Source of the DNA: Paenibacillus sp. CF384
Lineage (GTDB): Bacteria; Bacillota; Bacilli; Paenibacillales; Paenibacillaceae
Direction of reading: 5' to 3'
Assembly (NCBI RefSeq): GCF_900106745.1
Contig: NZ_FNNV01000001.1
Location: 806,001 to 870,000 of the forward strand
DNA length: 64,000 nt
The position numbers were made by a program, and so were the translations under genes. Of this stretch, positions 41,566 to 50,726 are shown one piece after another. The notes beneath the pieces are model-generated. The model was not told the origin of the DNA and searched no databases. It saw only the letters and a program-made list of their open reading frames with translations. Every line of letters starts with the position of its first letter. The first letter of the stretch is position 1.

Positions 41566-43770
41566 TCACTTCCGAAGAAATCGATTCATTTGACCGTTTA
41601 AACGCAGCGCATTAAATACGACGGACACCGAGCTAAGCGCCATCGCTGTTCCGGCCATCCACGGCTCGATACCGCCTACTGCCGCAAACGGGATCACAAT
41701 AGAGTTATAGAGCAGCGCAAAACCAAGATTTTGACGGATATTCCGGACTGTCATTCTGCTGATCTGAAAAGCCTCATAAATACCGGTCAGCCGCGAACGA
41801 AGCAGCGTCATATGTCCGGCATCCAGCGCTGCCTCCGTGCCGCCTCCCATCGCGATCCCGACATCTGCGGCAGCAAGCGCGGGCGCATCATTCCAGCCGT
41901 CACCGGCCATAGCTATGACTCTTCCTTCCGCTTGCAGCTTGCGAATGAGCGCTGCCTTGTGCTCCGGCAGCATGGACGCATGTACATGATCCTGTGCGAT
42001 TCCGGTGATCCGAGCCACGTTCATAGCAGATGACGAATGATCGCCAGTTGCAAGCAGGATGCGAACGCCTTCGGCAGCCATCGCCGAGACTGCATCCGTC
42101 GAGGAGCGTTTTACTTGATCGGTGAAGGCAAACGCACCGGCGCATTCCCCGTCTATCGCGGCATAGATGACCGTCTCTCCGAGTTCTTCTTTCCGATTGA
42201 CGAAGCTAAGCAGCACGCGATTCATCTTCCAGTCTCGCTCAGCGGCAAATGCGGCATTGCCAATTTCGATGCGCTTGCCTTCAACGACTGCTTCAATCCC
42301 CTTGCCCGGGTAGGCTTGATAAGCGGATGATTCCGGAATCACTAGCCCAGCCCGTTTACCTGCAGCTTTAATCGCTGCTGCGAATGGATGCTGTGAATTT
42401 GCCTCCGCAGACGCTGCTAGTCGCAGCAGAGCGCTAGGTGAGCCTGACAATGCGGAAACTTCCGTTAACGCAGGCTTGCCTTCTGTTAACGTACCTGTCT
42501 TATCCAGTACAATCGTATCCAATTGAGCCAGACGCTCCAGTGCGCCTGCTTCCTTCATCACGACGCCGCGGCGGGCAAGTTTACCTGTAGCCAGTACGAG
42601 CGATATCGGCGCCGCCAAACCAAGCGCGCACGGACATGCTGCCAGAAGCACAGCCAGCGCATGAAGCGATGCCTTCCCCCAGTCGCCAGGCTCCAGCCAA
42701 ATCAGCCATAGCAGCAAGGTAGCCAACGAAAGCAGCATCATAATCGGCACAAAAATAGCGGATAACCGGTCCACTCTTCGCCCGATCGAAGACTTTGTCG
42801 CCTGCGCTTGGCGCGTCAAGGCCGCAATTCGGCTTAACATCGTATCCGGCCCTGTCGCCGTTACCCGAATTCGCAGCTCTTGTCCGCGAACGATAGTACC
42901 GGCGTACACTTGATCCCCAGCCGACCGCACGACAAGCGAACTTTCACCGGTTAGGAAGGATTCATCCATCGTCGAATGTCCCTCCACGATGATCCCATCC
43001 GTCGGAAGCGGTTCATTCACCGCAGCAATAAGCTGATCACCGAGTCTTATTTTGGCCAGTGATATCTTCTCTCTGTTTCCACCGCGAATGATGACCGCTT
43101 CGCTCGTCTGAAGTGAAGCATAGCTATCGCTTTCCTTCATGACCCGCTCCGATGCGGACGCCTCCAGCAGCTTGCCAAGCAGCACAGCGGTTATGACAAC
43201 CGCTGACGTTTCGAAATATAACGCCCCGCCGGTCATCATGGAGATATAGCTGTAAGCGAAAGCAGCTGTAGTTCCGATCGCGACAAGCACATCCATATTC
43301 GCCGTTCGCTCTCGAAGGGCATAGAATGCGCCGAAATAGAAAGGCATCCCGATAAAGAACTGAACAATTGCCGCGAGCACAAATTGAAGCAGCGGCTCCT
43401 GAATAATCAATGGAACCGGGATGGCTTCCAGCCAGGCATAATGATGAACCATCGTCCATAGCAGCGGAATTGTGAAGAGCACCGCCACGAAGACACGCAC
43501 CTTAAGCGAGTCCAGCTCGGAAGAATTGTCCCCATCTTTCCCGTAGAGGAAAGCATGAAATCCAAGCTGCCCGATTCGTTCGATAATGGATGTCGGCGTC
43601 GTTTGTTCCGGTGAGAAGGTGATATAAGCTGATTTGGCCGCATAATGAACGGATACACCGGATACGCCTGCCAGCTTGCCGACAGCCCGTTCGATGCGGG
43701 TCGCACAGGCCGTACAGCTCATGCCGTGTATTCGCAAATCAAGCGCTTGATCTCCGCGTTGCTGCTGCAT
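41566..43770 (-). CDS. copA: Copper-exporting P1B-type ATPase
   Basis: 734 residues. One N-terminal metal-binding domain carries GMSCTACATR (Cys19, Cys22). Eight membrane helices follow, with the CPC motif at 379-381 in TM6, phosphorylation site DKTGT (Asp423), actuator TGES (275-278) and hinge GDGWNDAPAL. TM7 has YN and TM8 has the MxxSS pattern (MALSSVSV), the Cu(I) signature. It pumps copper out of the cytoplasm. No CopZ or CsoR gene lies beside it. GGAGGAGG precedes the ATG. Confidence 0.93.
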   Translation of the reverse strand: MQQQRGDQALDLRIHGMSCTACATRIERAVGKLAGVSGVSVHYAAKSAYITFSPEQTTPTSIIERIGQLGFHAFLYGKDGDNSSELDSLKVRVFVAVLFTIPLLWTMVHHYAWLEAIPVPLIIQEPLLQFVLAAIVQFFIGMPFYFGAFYALRERTANMDVLVAIGTTAAFAYSYISMMTGGALYFETSAVVITAVLLGKLLEASASERVMKESDSYASLQTSEAVIIRGGNREKISLAKIRLGDQLIAAVNEPLPTDGIIVEGHSTMDESFLTGESSLVVRSAGDQVYAGTIVRGQELRIRVTATGPDTMLSRIAALTRQAQATKSSIGRRVDRLSAIFVPIMMLLSLATLLLWLIWLEPGDWGKASLHALAVLLAACPCALGLAAPISLVLATGKLARRGVVMKEAGALERLAQLDTIVLDKTGTLTEGKPALTEVSALSGSPSALLRLAASAEANSQHPFAAAIKAAGKRAGLVIPESSAYQAYPGKGIEAVVEGKRIEIGNAAFAAERDWKMNRVLLSFVNRKEELGETVIYAAIDGECAGAFAFTDQVKRSSTDAVSAMAAEGVRILLATGDHSSSAMNVARITGIAQDHVHASMLPEHKAALIRKLQAEGRVIAMAGDGWNDAPALAAADVGIAMGGGTEAALDAGHMTLLRSRLTGIYEAFQISRMTVRNIRQNLGFALLYNSIVIPFAAVGGIEPWMAGTAMALSSVSVVFNALRLNGQMNRFLRK

Positions 43771-43850
43771 AAGGAACCTCCTCCATCAAACAAACTAGCT
43801 GTCCTACTCTCCACTATATGGCAGGGTTGTTCGACTCATGATATAAACAA

Positions 43851-43884
43851 CAAAAGCACCTTCGCGCAATAAGCGCGAAAGTGC
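43851..43884 (-). terminator. Terminator after the rhodanese gene
   Basis: A 12-bp stem (GCACTTTCGCGC / GCGCGAAGGTGC) with a 5-base loop, followed by TTTTG on the minus strand. Confidence 0.8.
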
Positions 43885-43900
43885 TCTCTTGTACACCATT

Positions 43901-44209
43901 CTATTCCCCTGTAGCCACTTCCCCGGGCCAGCTCAGCATACCGCCAAGCACATTAACGACCTCATACCCTTGGGCAGCCAAATAATCACAAGCTTTGCCG
44001 CTGCGATTGCCGCTTCTGCACACCATATACAGCGGCTCCTCGAAAGCATTCAATTCACCGAGTCTTTCGATAAAGACGGAGAGCGGGATGCTCACCGCTT
44101 CTTTGATATGACCCGACTCCCACTCATCGGGTTCACGTACATCGATTACGCTCAGCTTCTCGCCTTCACGCAGCCGAGTTTCCAATTCACTAGCCGTTAT
44201 TTCTCCCAT
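43901..44209 (-). CDS. Rhodanese-like sulfurtransferase
   Basis: A 102-residue single rhodanese domain. The active-site loop is MVCRSGNRSGKA, with the catalytic Cys able to carry a persulfide; it also has VIDVREPDEWESGHIKEAVSIPL. Likely cytoplasmic sulfur carrier. I use the ATG at 44209, with AAGGAG 12 bases upstream, since the longer frame adds residues outside the domain and lacks a site. Confidence 0.88.
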   Translation of the reverse strand: MGEITASELETRLREGEKLSVIDVREPDEWESGHIKEAVSIPLSVFIERLGELNAFEEPLYMVCRSGNRSGKACDYLAAQGYEVVNVLGGMLSWPGEVATGE

Positions 44210-44303
44210 TTCCTGCAATCGCTCCTTAACGCTAAATTCAAACCTATACCTGCATTCTACTCCTCCGCCTTGCCAAATGTCCATCCGGCAAGCGACATAA
44301 GAA

Positions 44304-44339
44304 GGAGCAGCACCAGCCGTTCCCAGCGAATGCTGCTCC
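44304..44339 (-). terminator. Terminator after the DUF3889 gene
   Basis: An 8-bp stem (GGAGCAGC / GCTGCTCC) enclosing a ~20-base loop region with an extra AGC/GCT pairing, followed by TTCTTATG on the minus strand. The T run is weak. Confidence 0.55.
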
Positions 44340-44348
44340 AGATCAGAT

Positions 44349-44690
44349 TCAGATCATGGAAGAAAAGGCAGGCAATCCATCCACTTTGCCGTCTTCCATG
44401 AATTGAATGCGAACGACCTTCTCGCTATGCTGTTCAAACCAGATACGCACGGTAACTTCAAACTTCCGAGAGCCTTTGTTCAGCAGCAGACGGAACGTTT
44501 CCGACATCAATCCCGCTTCTTCCACTTTACGGCCGACATGCTTATAGTCCACGATCTCAGCATGATAACGGTGCGTCGTTTCCTTCATCGCGAGTCTGCC
44601 CCACTTTGCGTAAGGCGGTTCAGCGGAAACAGGTGTAACGGCACAGAACAACATCATACAAGTCATCATTAGAATTATTAACGGTCTCAT
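44349..44690 (-). CDS. Secreted DUF3889 protein
   Basis: 113 residues. A signal peptide (PLIILMMTCMMLFCAVTPVSA, cleavage likely after Ala23) is followed by a small domain starting EPPYAKWGRLAMKET, the pattern of DUF3889 proteins of Bacillales. The domain alternates charged strands (IVDYKHVGRK, FEVTVRIWFEQ). Function unknown; expected outside the membrane. Confidence 0.75.
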   Translation of the reverse strand: MRPLIILMMTCMMLFCAVTPVSAEPPYAKWGRLAMKETTHRYHAEIVDYKHVGRKVEEAGLMSETFRLLLNKGSRKFEVTVRIWFEQHSEKVVRIQFMEDGKVDGLPAFSSMI

Positions 44691-44757
44691 TCTTCCACCT
44701 CCATAGTCTAGGCGATGGTAGAATTCCCCATTTCAAGCTCTTTCATACATGGAAGAG

Positions 44758-45765
44758 CTACTGTTTCAATTGGAATGGACTTTTGACGACACGATGACTT
44801 GTTGCCACGATACGACTAGACAGCAGCAGCGCCGTACTCCAGCACAATAGAAATCCATTCCATAGAGGATCGAATACTCCCTTAGGCGGGTTTAGATATC
44901 GATAAGGAATACCGTCTGTGAACAAATGTTCTCTTAGATTGGTACCGAAACGCAGGGCAATTATAGTGGCTACGATAAGAGCAAGTGATCCAAGCGCATA
45001 CCACACACGCTGCTTCTTCACGGCCCAATAGAACAGTGATGCAACATAGAAGCCGAATAACAGGGAAGACAACGGAGCCACAACGACGGTACTGACGAAA
45101 TCATGCCTGTGATGAATAACCATCATTTTCAGCTTATAAACAATTACCGTTGTGCTCAGTAACACAAGCCATAGGGAGATTTTCGTACTTGGAGCAGCAA
45201 TCTTCTCTTTAACAGTGTTCCGCGACAACCCCATGAAACGAAAGTATCGATACAGGAGCATGAGCCCTGGTATAAACAGCCCTACTAAAGAGAAGTCAAT
45301 CTGCAGCTTTGCATACAAAGGAGAATCGCCATGGTGTACGCGCAGAAAATCGAATGTCTCGACGAATATGCCGCCTGCATGCGTCCAAGCATCAACGAAC
45401 ATATGGGTCCAGTAACCAACCAACAAGGAACCGAGAAATACGATCCATGCTCGAACCGAGTCCAGCTTCCATTCCACGCATAAGCTTGAGACGAACTGAT
45501 CCATTCGCCCGAATGATGGAAGAAACTTTGGCAGTACCGGTTTAATCAAATAATGAAACACGAATGCGAAGGCTATACACAATGGCAAGCCTTGTATGAG
45601 AAAACCTAATATCGAATGTCCAATACTCTGATAGGGCTCCATCGCCACAAAATACTCCATATCAGGCGACATACTCCCGAGGATAAGTCCCGTAACACTT
45701 ACCCATTTAGGTTTGATCCGTCGAAGCGGAACCGCAAAGAGCGGATGCGCAAATGTAAAAGGCAC
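44758..45765 (-). CDS. DUF4184 membrane protein
   Basis: 335 residues with about seven membrane segments and the family opening MPFTFAHPLFAVPLRR...LGSMSPDMEYF. Conserved histidines (SIGHSILGF, THMFVDAWTHAGG) are reminiscent of the metal-dependent hydrolase-like YdjM/DUF4184 group. No reaction is known. GTG start two bases after the signal peptidase stop; with no good site of its own it probably depends on coupled translation. Confidence 0.8.
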   Translation of the reverse strand: MPFTFAHPLFAVPLRRIKPKWVSVTGLILGSMSPDMEYFVAMEPYQSIGHSILGFLIQGLPLCIAFAFVFHYLIKPVLPKFLPSFGRMDQFVSSLCVEWKLDSVRAWIVFLGSLLVGYWTHMFVDAWTHAGGIFVETFDFLRVHHGDSPLYAKLQIDFSLVGLFIPGLMLLYRYFRFMGLSRNTVKEKIAAPSTKISLWLVLLSTTVIVYKLKMMVIHHRHDFVSTVVVAPLSSLLFGFYVASLFYWAVKKQRVWYALGSLALIVATIIALRFGTNLREHLFTDGIPYRYLNPPKGVFDPLWNGFLLCWSTALLLSSRIVATSHRVVKSPFQLKQ

Positions 45766-45767
45766 GG

Positions 45768-46319
45768 TTATTCTAACCCGCCGAACTTATTCAGAGGCCA
45801 CAGACGAAATACTGCGCGACCTTCCAGGCTTGATAAGGCGATGGGGCCTAACACGCGGCTGTCTTGACTGTTTTCTCGATTATCTCCCATTACAAATACG
45901 GTGTTGGCAGGGACCGTGTAAGGCATTTCCAGCCCGTTCGAGAAGGTGAGACCTTTTATGTACGGCTCTTCCAATGGTCGATCATTCAGAATGACATGAC
46001 CGTCTCCGGTAATGTTAAGGACATCTCCCGGCAAGCCGATCACGCGTTTAATTAATCGCTTGTCACTTTCAGGACCGCTGATGATAACGATATCTCCACG
46101 GTGCGGAGATTCAAATCTGTAGCTGATTTTGTCCTCAATCAGTCGTTGACCTTCTACTAAAGTTTTTTGCATCGAGATATTCCTTACTTCGGTTTGGGCA
46201 AATGCATAGTTCTGGATCAGCAGCGCGGCTACCATTGCCACTCCCAGCGTAAGTATCCAATCTCGTACTTCTCTCGCCCACGGTTTCTTATGTGTTGGTG
46301 TAACTTCCGGTTTCTCCAT
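45768..46319 (-). CDS. lepB: Type I signal peptidase
   Basis: 183 residues. One N-terminal membrane helix (ILTLGVAMVAALLIQNYAF) and the extracellular catalytic domain: nucleophile Ser49 in NISMQKTL, general base Lys91 in LIKRVIGLPGD, and GDNRENSQDSRVLG near the end. It removes signal peptides of exported proteins, of which this window encodes many. The ATG at 46319 follows GGAAGGAG by six bases; the longer frame upstream is not needed. Confidence 0.93.
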   Translation of the reverse strand: MEKPEVTPTHKKPWAREVRDWILTLGVAMVAALLIQNYAFAQTEVRNISMQKTLVEGQRLIEDKISYRFESPHRGDIVIISGPESDKRLIKRVIGLPGDVLNITGDGHVILNDRPLEEPYIKGLTFSNGLEMPYTVPANTVFVMGDNRENSQDSRVLGPIALSSLEGRAVFRLWPLNKFGGLE

Positions 46320-46513
46320 ATGATTCTCCTTCCAATTCGTACAGCTTTCCGTGAGCATCGTTCGTTTCAAGCAAAACCTTCTTATAACTATTACGAATTT
46401 AACCAGCAAATAGTTTCTTTGAAAACAGCATTTTGTAAAAAGCATTGCCCGTCCGCGCTCTCGTAGGATAAAGTTAGGAGATGAACGTAGCTTTCCAAAG
46501 GAGTGAATTTCCG

Positions 46514-47710
46514 TTGTCCGCTGACGCCAAGGCTGCCCTTATACCCACTACTCGCGCCGATCATGTTATTTTCATCATAGTCACCTTATTGTACTGGTCT
46601 ACCCTTTATGTCTATGTCCCCATTCTTCCTCCGTTTATGAAAAGCAGCGGGTACGCCGATGTGCTGATCGGCATCGTACTCGGCAGCTACGGCTTTACGC
46701 AGATGCTTGTCCGTTTCCCGCTTGGGCTCGCTTCCGATAAGCTGCATAAACGTAAGCCGTTCCTTATGCTGGGCATGGTGAGCGGCGCACTAAGCTGCGT
46801 ATTGTTCACGATTCCCGGCTCCTGGCTATGGCCGCTGGCAGGACGAATGATGTCAGGCGTCTGCGCTTCCGCATGGGTTGCCTTCACCGTGCTGTACGCC
46901 GCCTACTACGCTTCCTCTGAAGCGACCAAAGCGATGAGTAATATCAGCTTCATGACCGTCTCCGGGCAATTGATCGGCATGACGCTGAGCGGCTGGCTTG
47001 CCGGAGCATACAGCTGGAATGCTGCTTTCATCGCCGGGATTGGACTCGGCATCGCAGGGTTACTGCTCTCCTTTGCAGTAAAAGAGCCGCGCGAGGGGGT
47101 CGAGCGTCCGCCAATCTCGCTTCAGCATCTGCGAGAGGTCGTTCGAACGCCTTCTCTTATACAGGTATCGACGCTATCGATCTTGGCGCATTGCGTGCTC
47201 TTCATTACCATGTTCGGGTTTACGCCGCTGAAAGCAACATCCTTAGGTGCCTCAAGCAGTCAGCTTACATTAATCGTCATTGCCTTCATGGTTCCTCACG
47301 CCATCGCTTCCTTGCTGACAGGTCGCATCCTTGCACCTCGATATGGGAGCAGGAGTGTCATTGCTGTAGGCTTCGCACTTAGTGCAGTATGCACGATTGC
47401 CATTGCCTACTCACCTTCGCTCGGATGGCTGGCTCTTACGCAGGCGCTTAACGGCTTTGCACAGGGCATGCACCTGCCCTTGCTGCTCGGACTCGCCATA
47501 CAGCCGTTTGAGTCTTCTAAACGCGCAACGGCGATGGGCTTCTACCAAGCCGTATACTCAATCGGCATGTTCGCAGGCCCATTCCTAGCCGGTTTCATTA
47601 ACGAAGCCTTCGGCCGCGATTACGGTTTCTGGCTGGGCGGCCTCTTCGCTCTTGCTGCACTTGGCTTACTACTCATATGGCGACGAAGTCAAGCGCCACA
47701 ATCTGCTTAA
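46514..47710 (+). CDS. MFS transporter
   Basis: 398 residues with 12 predicted membrane helices and the loop 2-3 MFS motif as GLASDKLHKRKPF, typical of drug/metabolite:proton antiporters. The substrate is unknown. It is the only complete plus-strand gene in the window. The start taken is a TTG with AAAGGAG ten bases upstream; an ATG at 46481 sits directly against AGGAG and is less suitable. Confidence 0.85.
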   Translation: MSADAKAALIPTTRADHVIFIIVTLLYWSTLYVYVPILPPFMKSSGYADVLIGIVLGSYGFTQMLVRFPLGLASDKLHKRKPFLMLGMVSGALSCVLFTIPGSWLWPLAGRMMSGVCASAWVAFTVLYAAYYASSEATKAMSNISFMTVSGQLIGMTLSGWLAGAYSWNAAFIAGIGLGIAGLLLSFAVKEPREGVERPPISLQHLREVVRTPSLIQVSTLSILAHCVLFITMFGFTPLKATSLGASSSQLTLIVIAFMVPHAIASLLTGRILAPRYGSRSVIAVGFALSAVCTIAIAYSPSLGWLALTQALNGFAQGMHLPLLLGLAIQPFESSKRATAMGFYQAVYSIGMFAGPFLAGFINEAFGRDYGFWLGGLFALAALGLLLIWRRSQAPQSA

Positions 47711-47716
47711 CAACGC

Positions 47717-47753
47717 AAAAACCTGCCGCACATTGCTCGCGCGGCAGGTTTTT
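47717..47753. terminator. Bidirectional terminator between the MFS gene and ricA
   Basis: A 13-bp perfect repeat (AAAAACCTGCCGC / GCGGCAGGTTTTT) with an 11-base loop. It gives a T run on both strands between convergent genes. Confidence 0.9.
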
Positions 47754-47767
47754 CTCATTGCCTCTAA

Positions 47768-48256
47768 CTACATGCACTCTTCCGGATCTTCAACCTGAGC
47801 ATCCTCGATCGAGATCTTCTCGGCAACCGTGTCGCGAATGACAGAAACGACCGTCTGCAGCAGATAGTTAATATCCGCTTGGCTTTGTTGGAACTCCGTA
47901 ATGATCGGAATTCCGTCCAGCTCATCTTGAAGCACTTCGATCTCTTTCTCGATCTTAGCCACCATATCTGCGTTCTTGAACGTTGTTTCGAAAGCAACGA
48001 TTTCCTTCTGCTTCTTCTTGATTATTGCGATCAATCCTTGAATGCGCTCATTGCCTTGGATTTGTTTCTCTGCACGTTGGAATTGTTGAACTTCTTCCGA
48101 AGTGAAGATCATGGTTGCCAGTTCTTTCGTCTTGGCCATGATATCTGCACGAACGATAATGTCTTCCGTATTGAATTTCGGTACCGTACAACTTGAATCG
48201 TGGTCGTGATCGTGGTCATGTTTATGATCGTGTTTCGCTGTTTGCTCGTTTGCCAA
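47768..48256 (-). CDS. ricA: RicA (YmcA)-family RNase Y specificity protein
   Basis: 162 residues, a YlbF/YmcA helical domain (TKELATMIFTSEEVQQFQRAEKQI...). In Bacillus RicA joins RicF and RicT in an iron-sulfur complex that guides RNase Y. Its place right after miaB matches Bacillus. The N-terminus has an unusual His/Asp-rich run (KHDHKHDHDHDHDSSC), and there is a Cys one residue from the C-terminus. The TTG at 48256 is chosen because AGAGGAG lies nine bases upstream, just after the miaB stop. Confidence 0.8.
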   Translation of the reverse strand: MANEQTAKHDHKHDHDHDHDSSCTVPKFNTEDIIVRADIMAKTKELATMIFTSEEVQQFQRAEKQIQGNERIQGLIAIIKKKQKEIVAFETTFKNADMVAKIEKEIEVLQDELDGIPIITEFQQSQADINYLLQTVVSVIRDTVAEKISIEDAQVEDPEECM

Positions 48257-48278
48257 TGGGTCCAGCTCCTCTAGTTTG

Positions 48279-49880
48279 TTAAGATACGGCTTCGTGTTTC
48301 GTATATTCCATGATGGGCTCTGCTTTGACATACCAAGTTTGAGCCTCGGTCACTCTTGCTTCGATGAATTGTCCAATCCACTCCGCCGGTCCTTCGATAT
48401 GTACCAGCTTGTTCGTACGCGTACGTCCGGACAAGACATGCGCATTGTTCTTGCTCTGGCCTTCAATCAGCACTTCGACAACCTGGCCGATCGCATCTTG
48501 ATTGCTTTGACGGCTGAGCTCCGCAATAACGGCGTTCAGTCGCGCGAGCCGCGCTTTCTTCACAGCCTCCGGAATGTTATCTTCCATCTCCGCAGCAGGT
48601 GTCCCCACGCGCGGTGAGTAGATGAAGGTGTAAGCTGAAGCAAAGCCGACCTCTCTCATCAGGGAGAGCGTGTCTTCGAACTGCTCGTCCGTTTCGCCCG
48701 GGAAACCTACGATGACATCTGTAGTCATTGATACGCCTGGAATTGCTCGTTTGATCTTCGCTGCCAGCTCCAGGAACATCTCTCTTGTATATTTGCGACT
48801 CATCCGTTTGAGTACTTCCGTGCTGCCGGATTGCACCGGTAGATGAATATGTTCTACAAGATTGCCCCGTGTAGCCAGAACCTCTATCAGATGATCGTCA
48901 AAGTCGCGCGGGTGGCTCGTCGTAAATCGAATGCGCGGCAGATCAATTCTGGCCATATCCGCCATCAAATCGCCGAACCGATACTCGATATCGTCAAAAT
49001 CTTTCCCATAGGCGTTAACGTTCTGCCCGAGCAGCGTAATCTCTTTAAAGCCCTGCCGAGCCAGATCGCGAACCTCTGCGATTACATCCTCCGGACGTCT
49101 GCTGCGCTCTTTACCGCGCGTATAAGGCACGATACAGTACGTACAGAACTTGTCGCAGCCATACATGATGTTCACCCAGCCGCGCATGCCTTCACGCTTC
49201 TTAGGCAGGTTCTCGATAATGTCGCCTTCTTTGGACCATACCTCTACTACCATTTCCTTGCTAAACAGCGCATCCTGCAAGAGGTAAGGGAGCCTATGAA
49301 TATTATGTGTACCGAAGATCAGATCTACGAAACTATGCTTCTGCATAATTCGGCTAACCACCGATTCTTCCTGCGACATGCAGCCGCACACGCCAAGAAT
49401 CAATCCCGGTTTCTCCAGCTTCAGATGCTTCAGATGCCCCAGCTCGCCGAATACTTTATCTTCTGCATTCTCGCGAACTGCGCAAGTGTTGAGCAGGATG
49501 ACATCCGCTTCGGTACGGTCATCCGTCGGCAAGTAGCCCATTTGCTCGAACATGCCTTTCATGACTTCCGTATCATGCTCGTTCATCTGGCAGCCGTATG
49601 TCGTAATATGATAGAGCTTGCCTTTGCCGAGCTGCAGCAGTTCCGGAGGTGTTGCCGATTCATAGTGAACCTGAATGGCTTCCTTTCCTCTACGCTTCTC
49701 GTCCTTATAATTAGGCGCAGCGTTCACCGTTATATCTCGACCGTTAATTCGGTAGGTTGTTTTCCCGTCTTCTTCCCTCAGTACCTTCGCACCTGTGAAG
49801 TCAAAATACTTGGAGAAGTCTTTATCGCCGCTCACGGGCTTTGTTTGGCCTGCAGCCGCGCCGTGCGTCTCCTTACTCAC
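48279..49880 (-). CDS. miaB: tRNA-2-methylthio-N6-dimethylallyladenosine synthase
   Basis: 533 residues. The N-terminal methylthiotransferase domain has Cys in [16 protein letters not shown] and GVCGCM for the auxiliary cluster. The radical-SAM domain has [17 protein letters not shown], and a C-terminal TRAM domain ends the protein. It adds the methylthio group to ms2i6A37 of tRNA. The N-terminus is ~65 residues longer than the minimal enzyme, as in Bacillus. GTG start. Confidence 0.95.
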   Translation of the reverse strand: MSKETHGAAAGQTKPVSGDKDFSKYFDFTGAKVLREEDGKTTYRINGRDITVNAAPNYKDEKRRGKEAIQVHYESATPPELLQLGKGKLYHITTYGCQMNEHDTEVMKGMFEQMGYLPTDDRTEADVILLNTCAVRENAEDKVFGELGHLKHLKLEKPGLILGVCGCMSQEESVVSRIMQKHSFVDLIFGTHNIHRLPYLLQDALFSKEMVVEVWSKEGDIIENLPKKREGMRGWVNIMYGCDKFCTYCIVPYTRGKERSRRPEDVIAEVRDLARQGFKEITLLGQNVNAYGKDFDDIEYRFGDLMADMARIDLPRIRFTTSHPRDFDDHLIEVLATRGNLVEHIHLPVQSGSTEVLKRMSRKYTREMFLELAAKIKRAIPGVSMTTDVIVGFPGETDEQFEDTLSLMREVGFASAYTFIYSPRVGTPAAEMEDNIPEAVKKARLARLNAVIAELSRQSNQDAIGQVVEVLIEGQSKNNAHVLSGRTRTNKLVHIEGPAEWIGQFIEARVTEAQTWYVKAEPIMEYTKHEAVS

Positions 49881-49992
49881 AAACCTTCACGCCCTTCCTC
49901 CATACGTGTCCATTCCAATATTATAGCAAACCCATTGGCGATTATAAAGAAGAATGAACCTTTGTTCAACCTTACAGCATTCCAATTGTAAC

Positions 49993-50030
49993 AAAAAAGA
50001 GACAATTCACCCCTGCGAGCGACTGTCTCT
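49993..50030 (-). terminator. Terminator after pduL
   Basis: AGAGACA/TGTCTCT stem with a 19-base loop, followed by TTTTTTG on the minus strand, 25 bases after the pduL stop. Confidence 0.7.
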
Positions 50031-50053
50031 TTCTAGTTATCGACTATAGCAGG

Positions 50054-50626
50054 TTATCCGATGATCTCAGCTTGATCGCCGGTAGACGCGCCTGCTGCAT
50101 TGGCTTCATCCGTGTCAATGTGCATATCAAGCGCGAACTCCGGAGATACGCGTGCGATTACATTCTCCAGCACGAGGCCGCGTTCGCCTTGCAAGCGTAC
50201 TGTCAACCGCTGTTTATCCGCAATTCCGAAGCGCTCTGCATCGCTCGTATGGAAGTGAATGTGACGCGCTGCTACGATCACGCCTTCTTCGATCGTCACT
50301 TCCCCTGCAGGTCCTTTAATCGTGATGCCCGCAGAGCCTGCGATGTCACCGGATTCGCGAACAGGCGGTTTAATACCCAGGGTGAAGGCATCCGTGCGGG
50401 AAACCTCGAGCTGCGTACGTTTGCGCACGGGACCTAGAATCCGGACTTTGCCGAAGCTTCCCTTTGGCCCAACAACCTCTACCGTTTCATTAGCAGCGTA
50501 TTGCCCTGGCTGAGATAACGGCTTGAAGACGGACAACTCTGCACCTTGTCCGAATAGTATTTCTACATGCTCCTGCGATAGATGAATATGTCTGGCGGAT
50601 ACGCCAACGGGAACCATCTTTGTCAT
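50054..50626 (-). CDS. pduL: PduL-type phosphate acyltransferase
   Basis: 190 residues, two beta-barrel halves each with a zinc-binding motif: VSARHIHLS near residue 10 and VAARHIHFHTSD near 120. PduL exchanges CoA and phosphate on acetyl or propionyl groups. No microcompartment genes are nearby, so a free cytoplasmic phosphotransacetylase role is more likely. It follows korAB, whose product is acyl-CoA. AGAAGGGTG lies 12 bases upstream of the ATG. Confidence 0.88.
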   Translation of the reverse strand: MTKMVPVGVSARHIHLSQEHVEILFGQGAELSVFKPLSQPGQYAANETVEVVGPKGSFGKVRILGPVRKRTQLEVSRTDAFTLGIKPPVRESGDIAGSAGITIKGPAGEVTIEEGVIVAARHIHFHTSDAERFGIADKQRLTVRLQGERGLVLENVIARVSPEFALDMHIDTDEANAAGASTGDQAEIIG

Positions 50627-50670
50627 ATGCTAATTAAACACCCTTCTATAACGCGTCAGGTCGATAAGAA

Positions 50671-50703
50671 AGGCATACAGCTCAAAGGAAGAACTGTATG
50701 CCT
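50671..50703 (-). terminator. Hairpin between korB and pduL
   Basis: A perfect 10-bp stem (AGGCATACAG / CTGTATGCCT) with a 13-base loop, followed by TTCTTATC on the minus strand. The T run is weak, so it may be a partial terminator or processing signal. Confidence 0.6.
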
Positions 50704-50726
50704 TCTATATAGGCTGAACGTTGCGA

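Noticed and set aside
43771-43850. Copper-responsive operator (CsoR or CopY type) upstream of copA
   Set aside because: No clear palindrome such as TACAnnTGTA or a C/G-tract repeat is present; only loose similarity.
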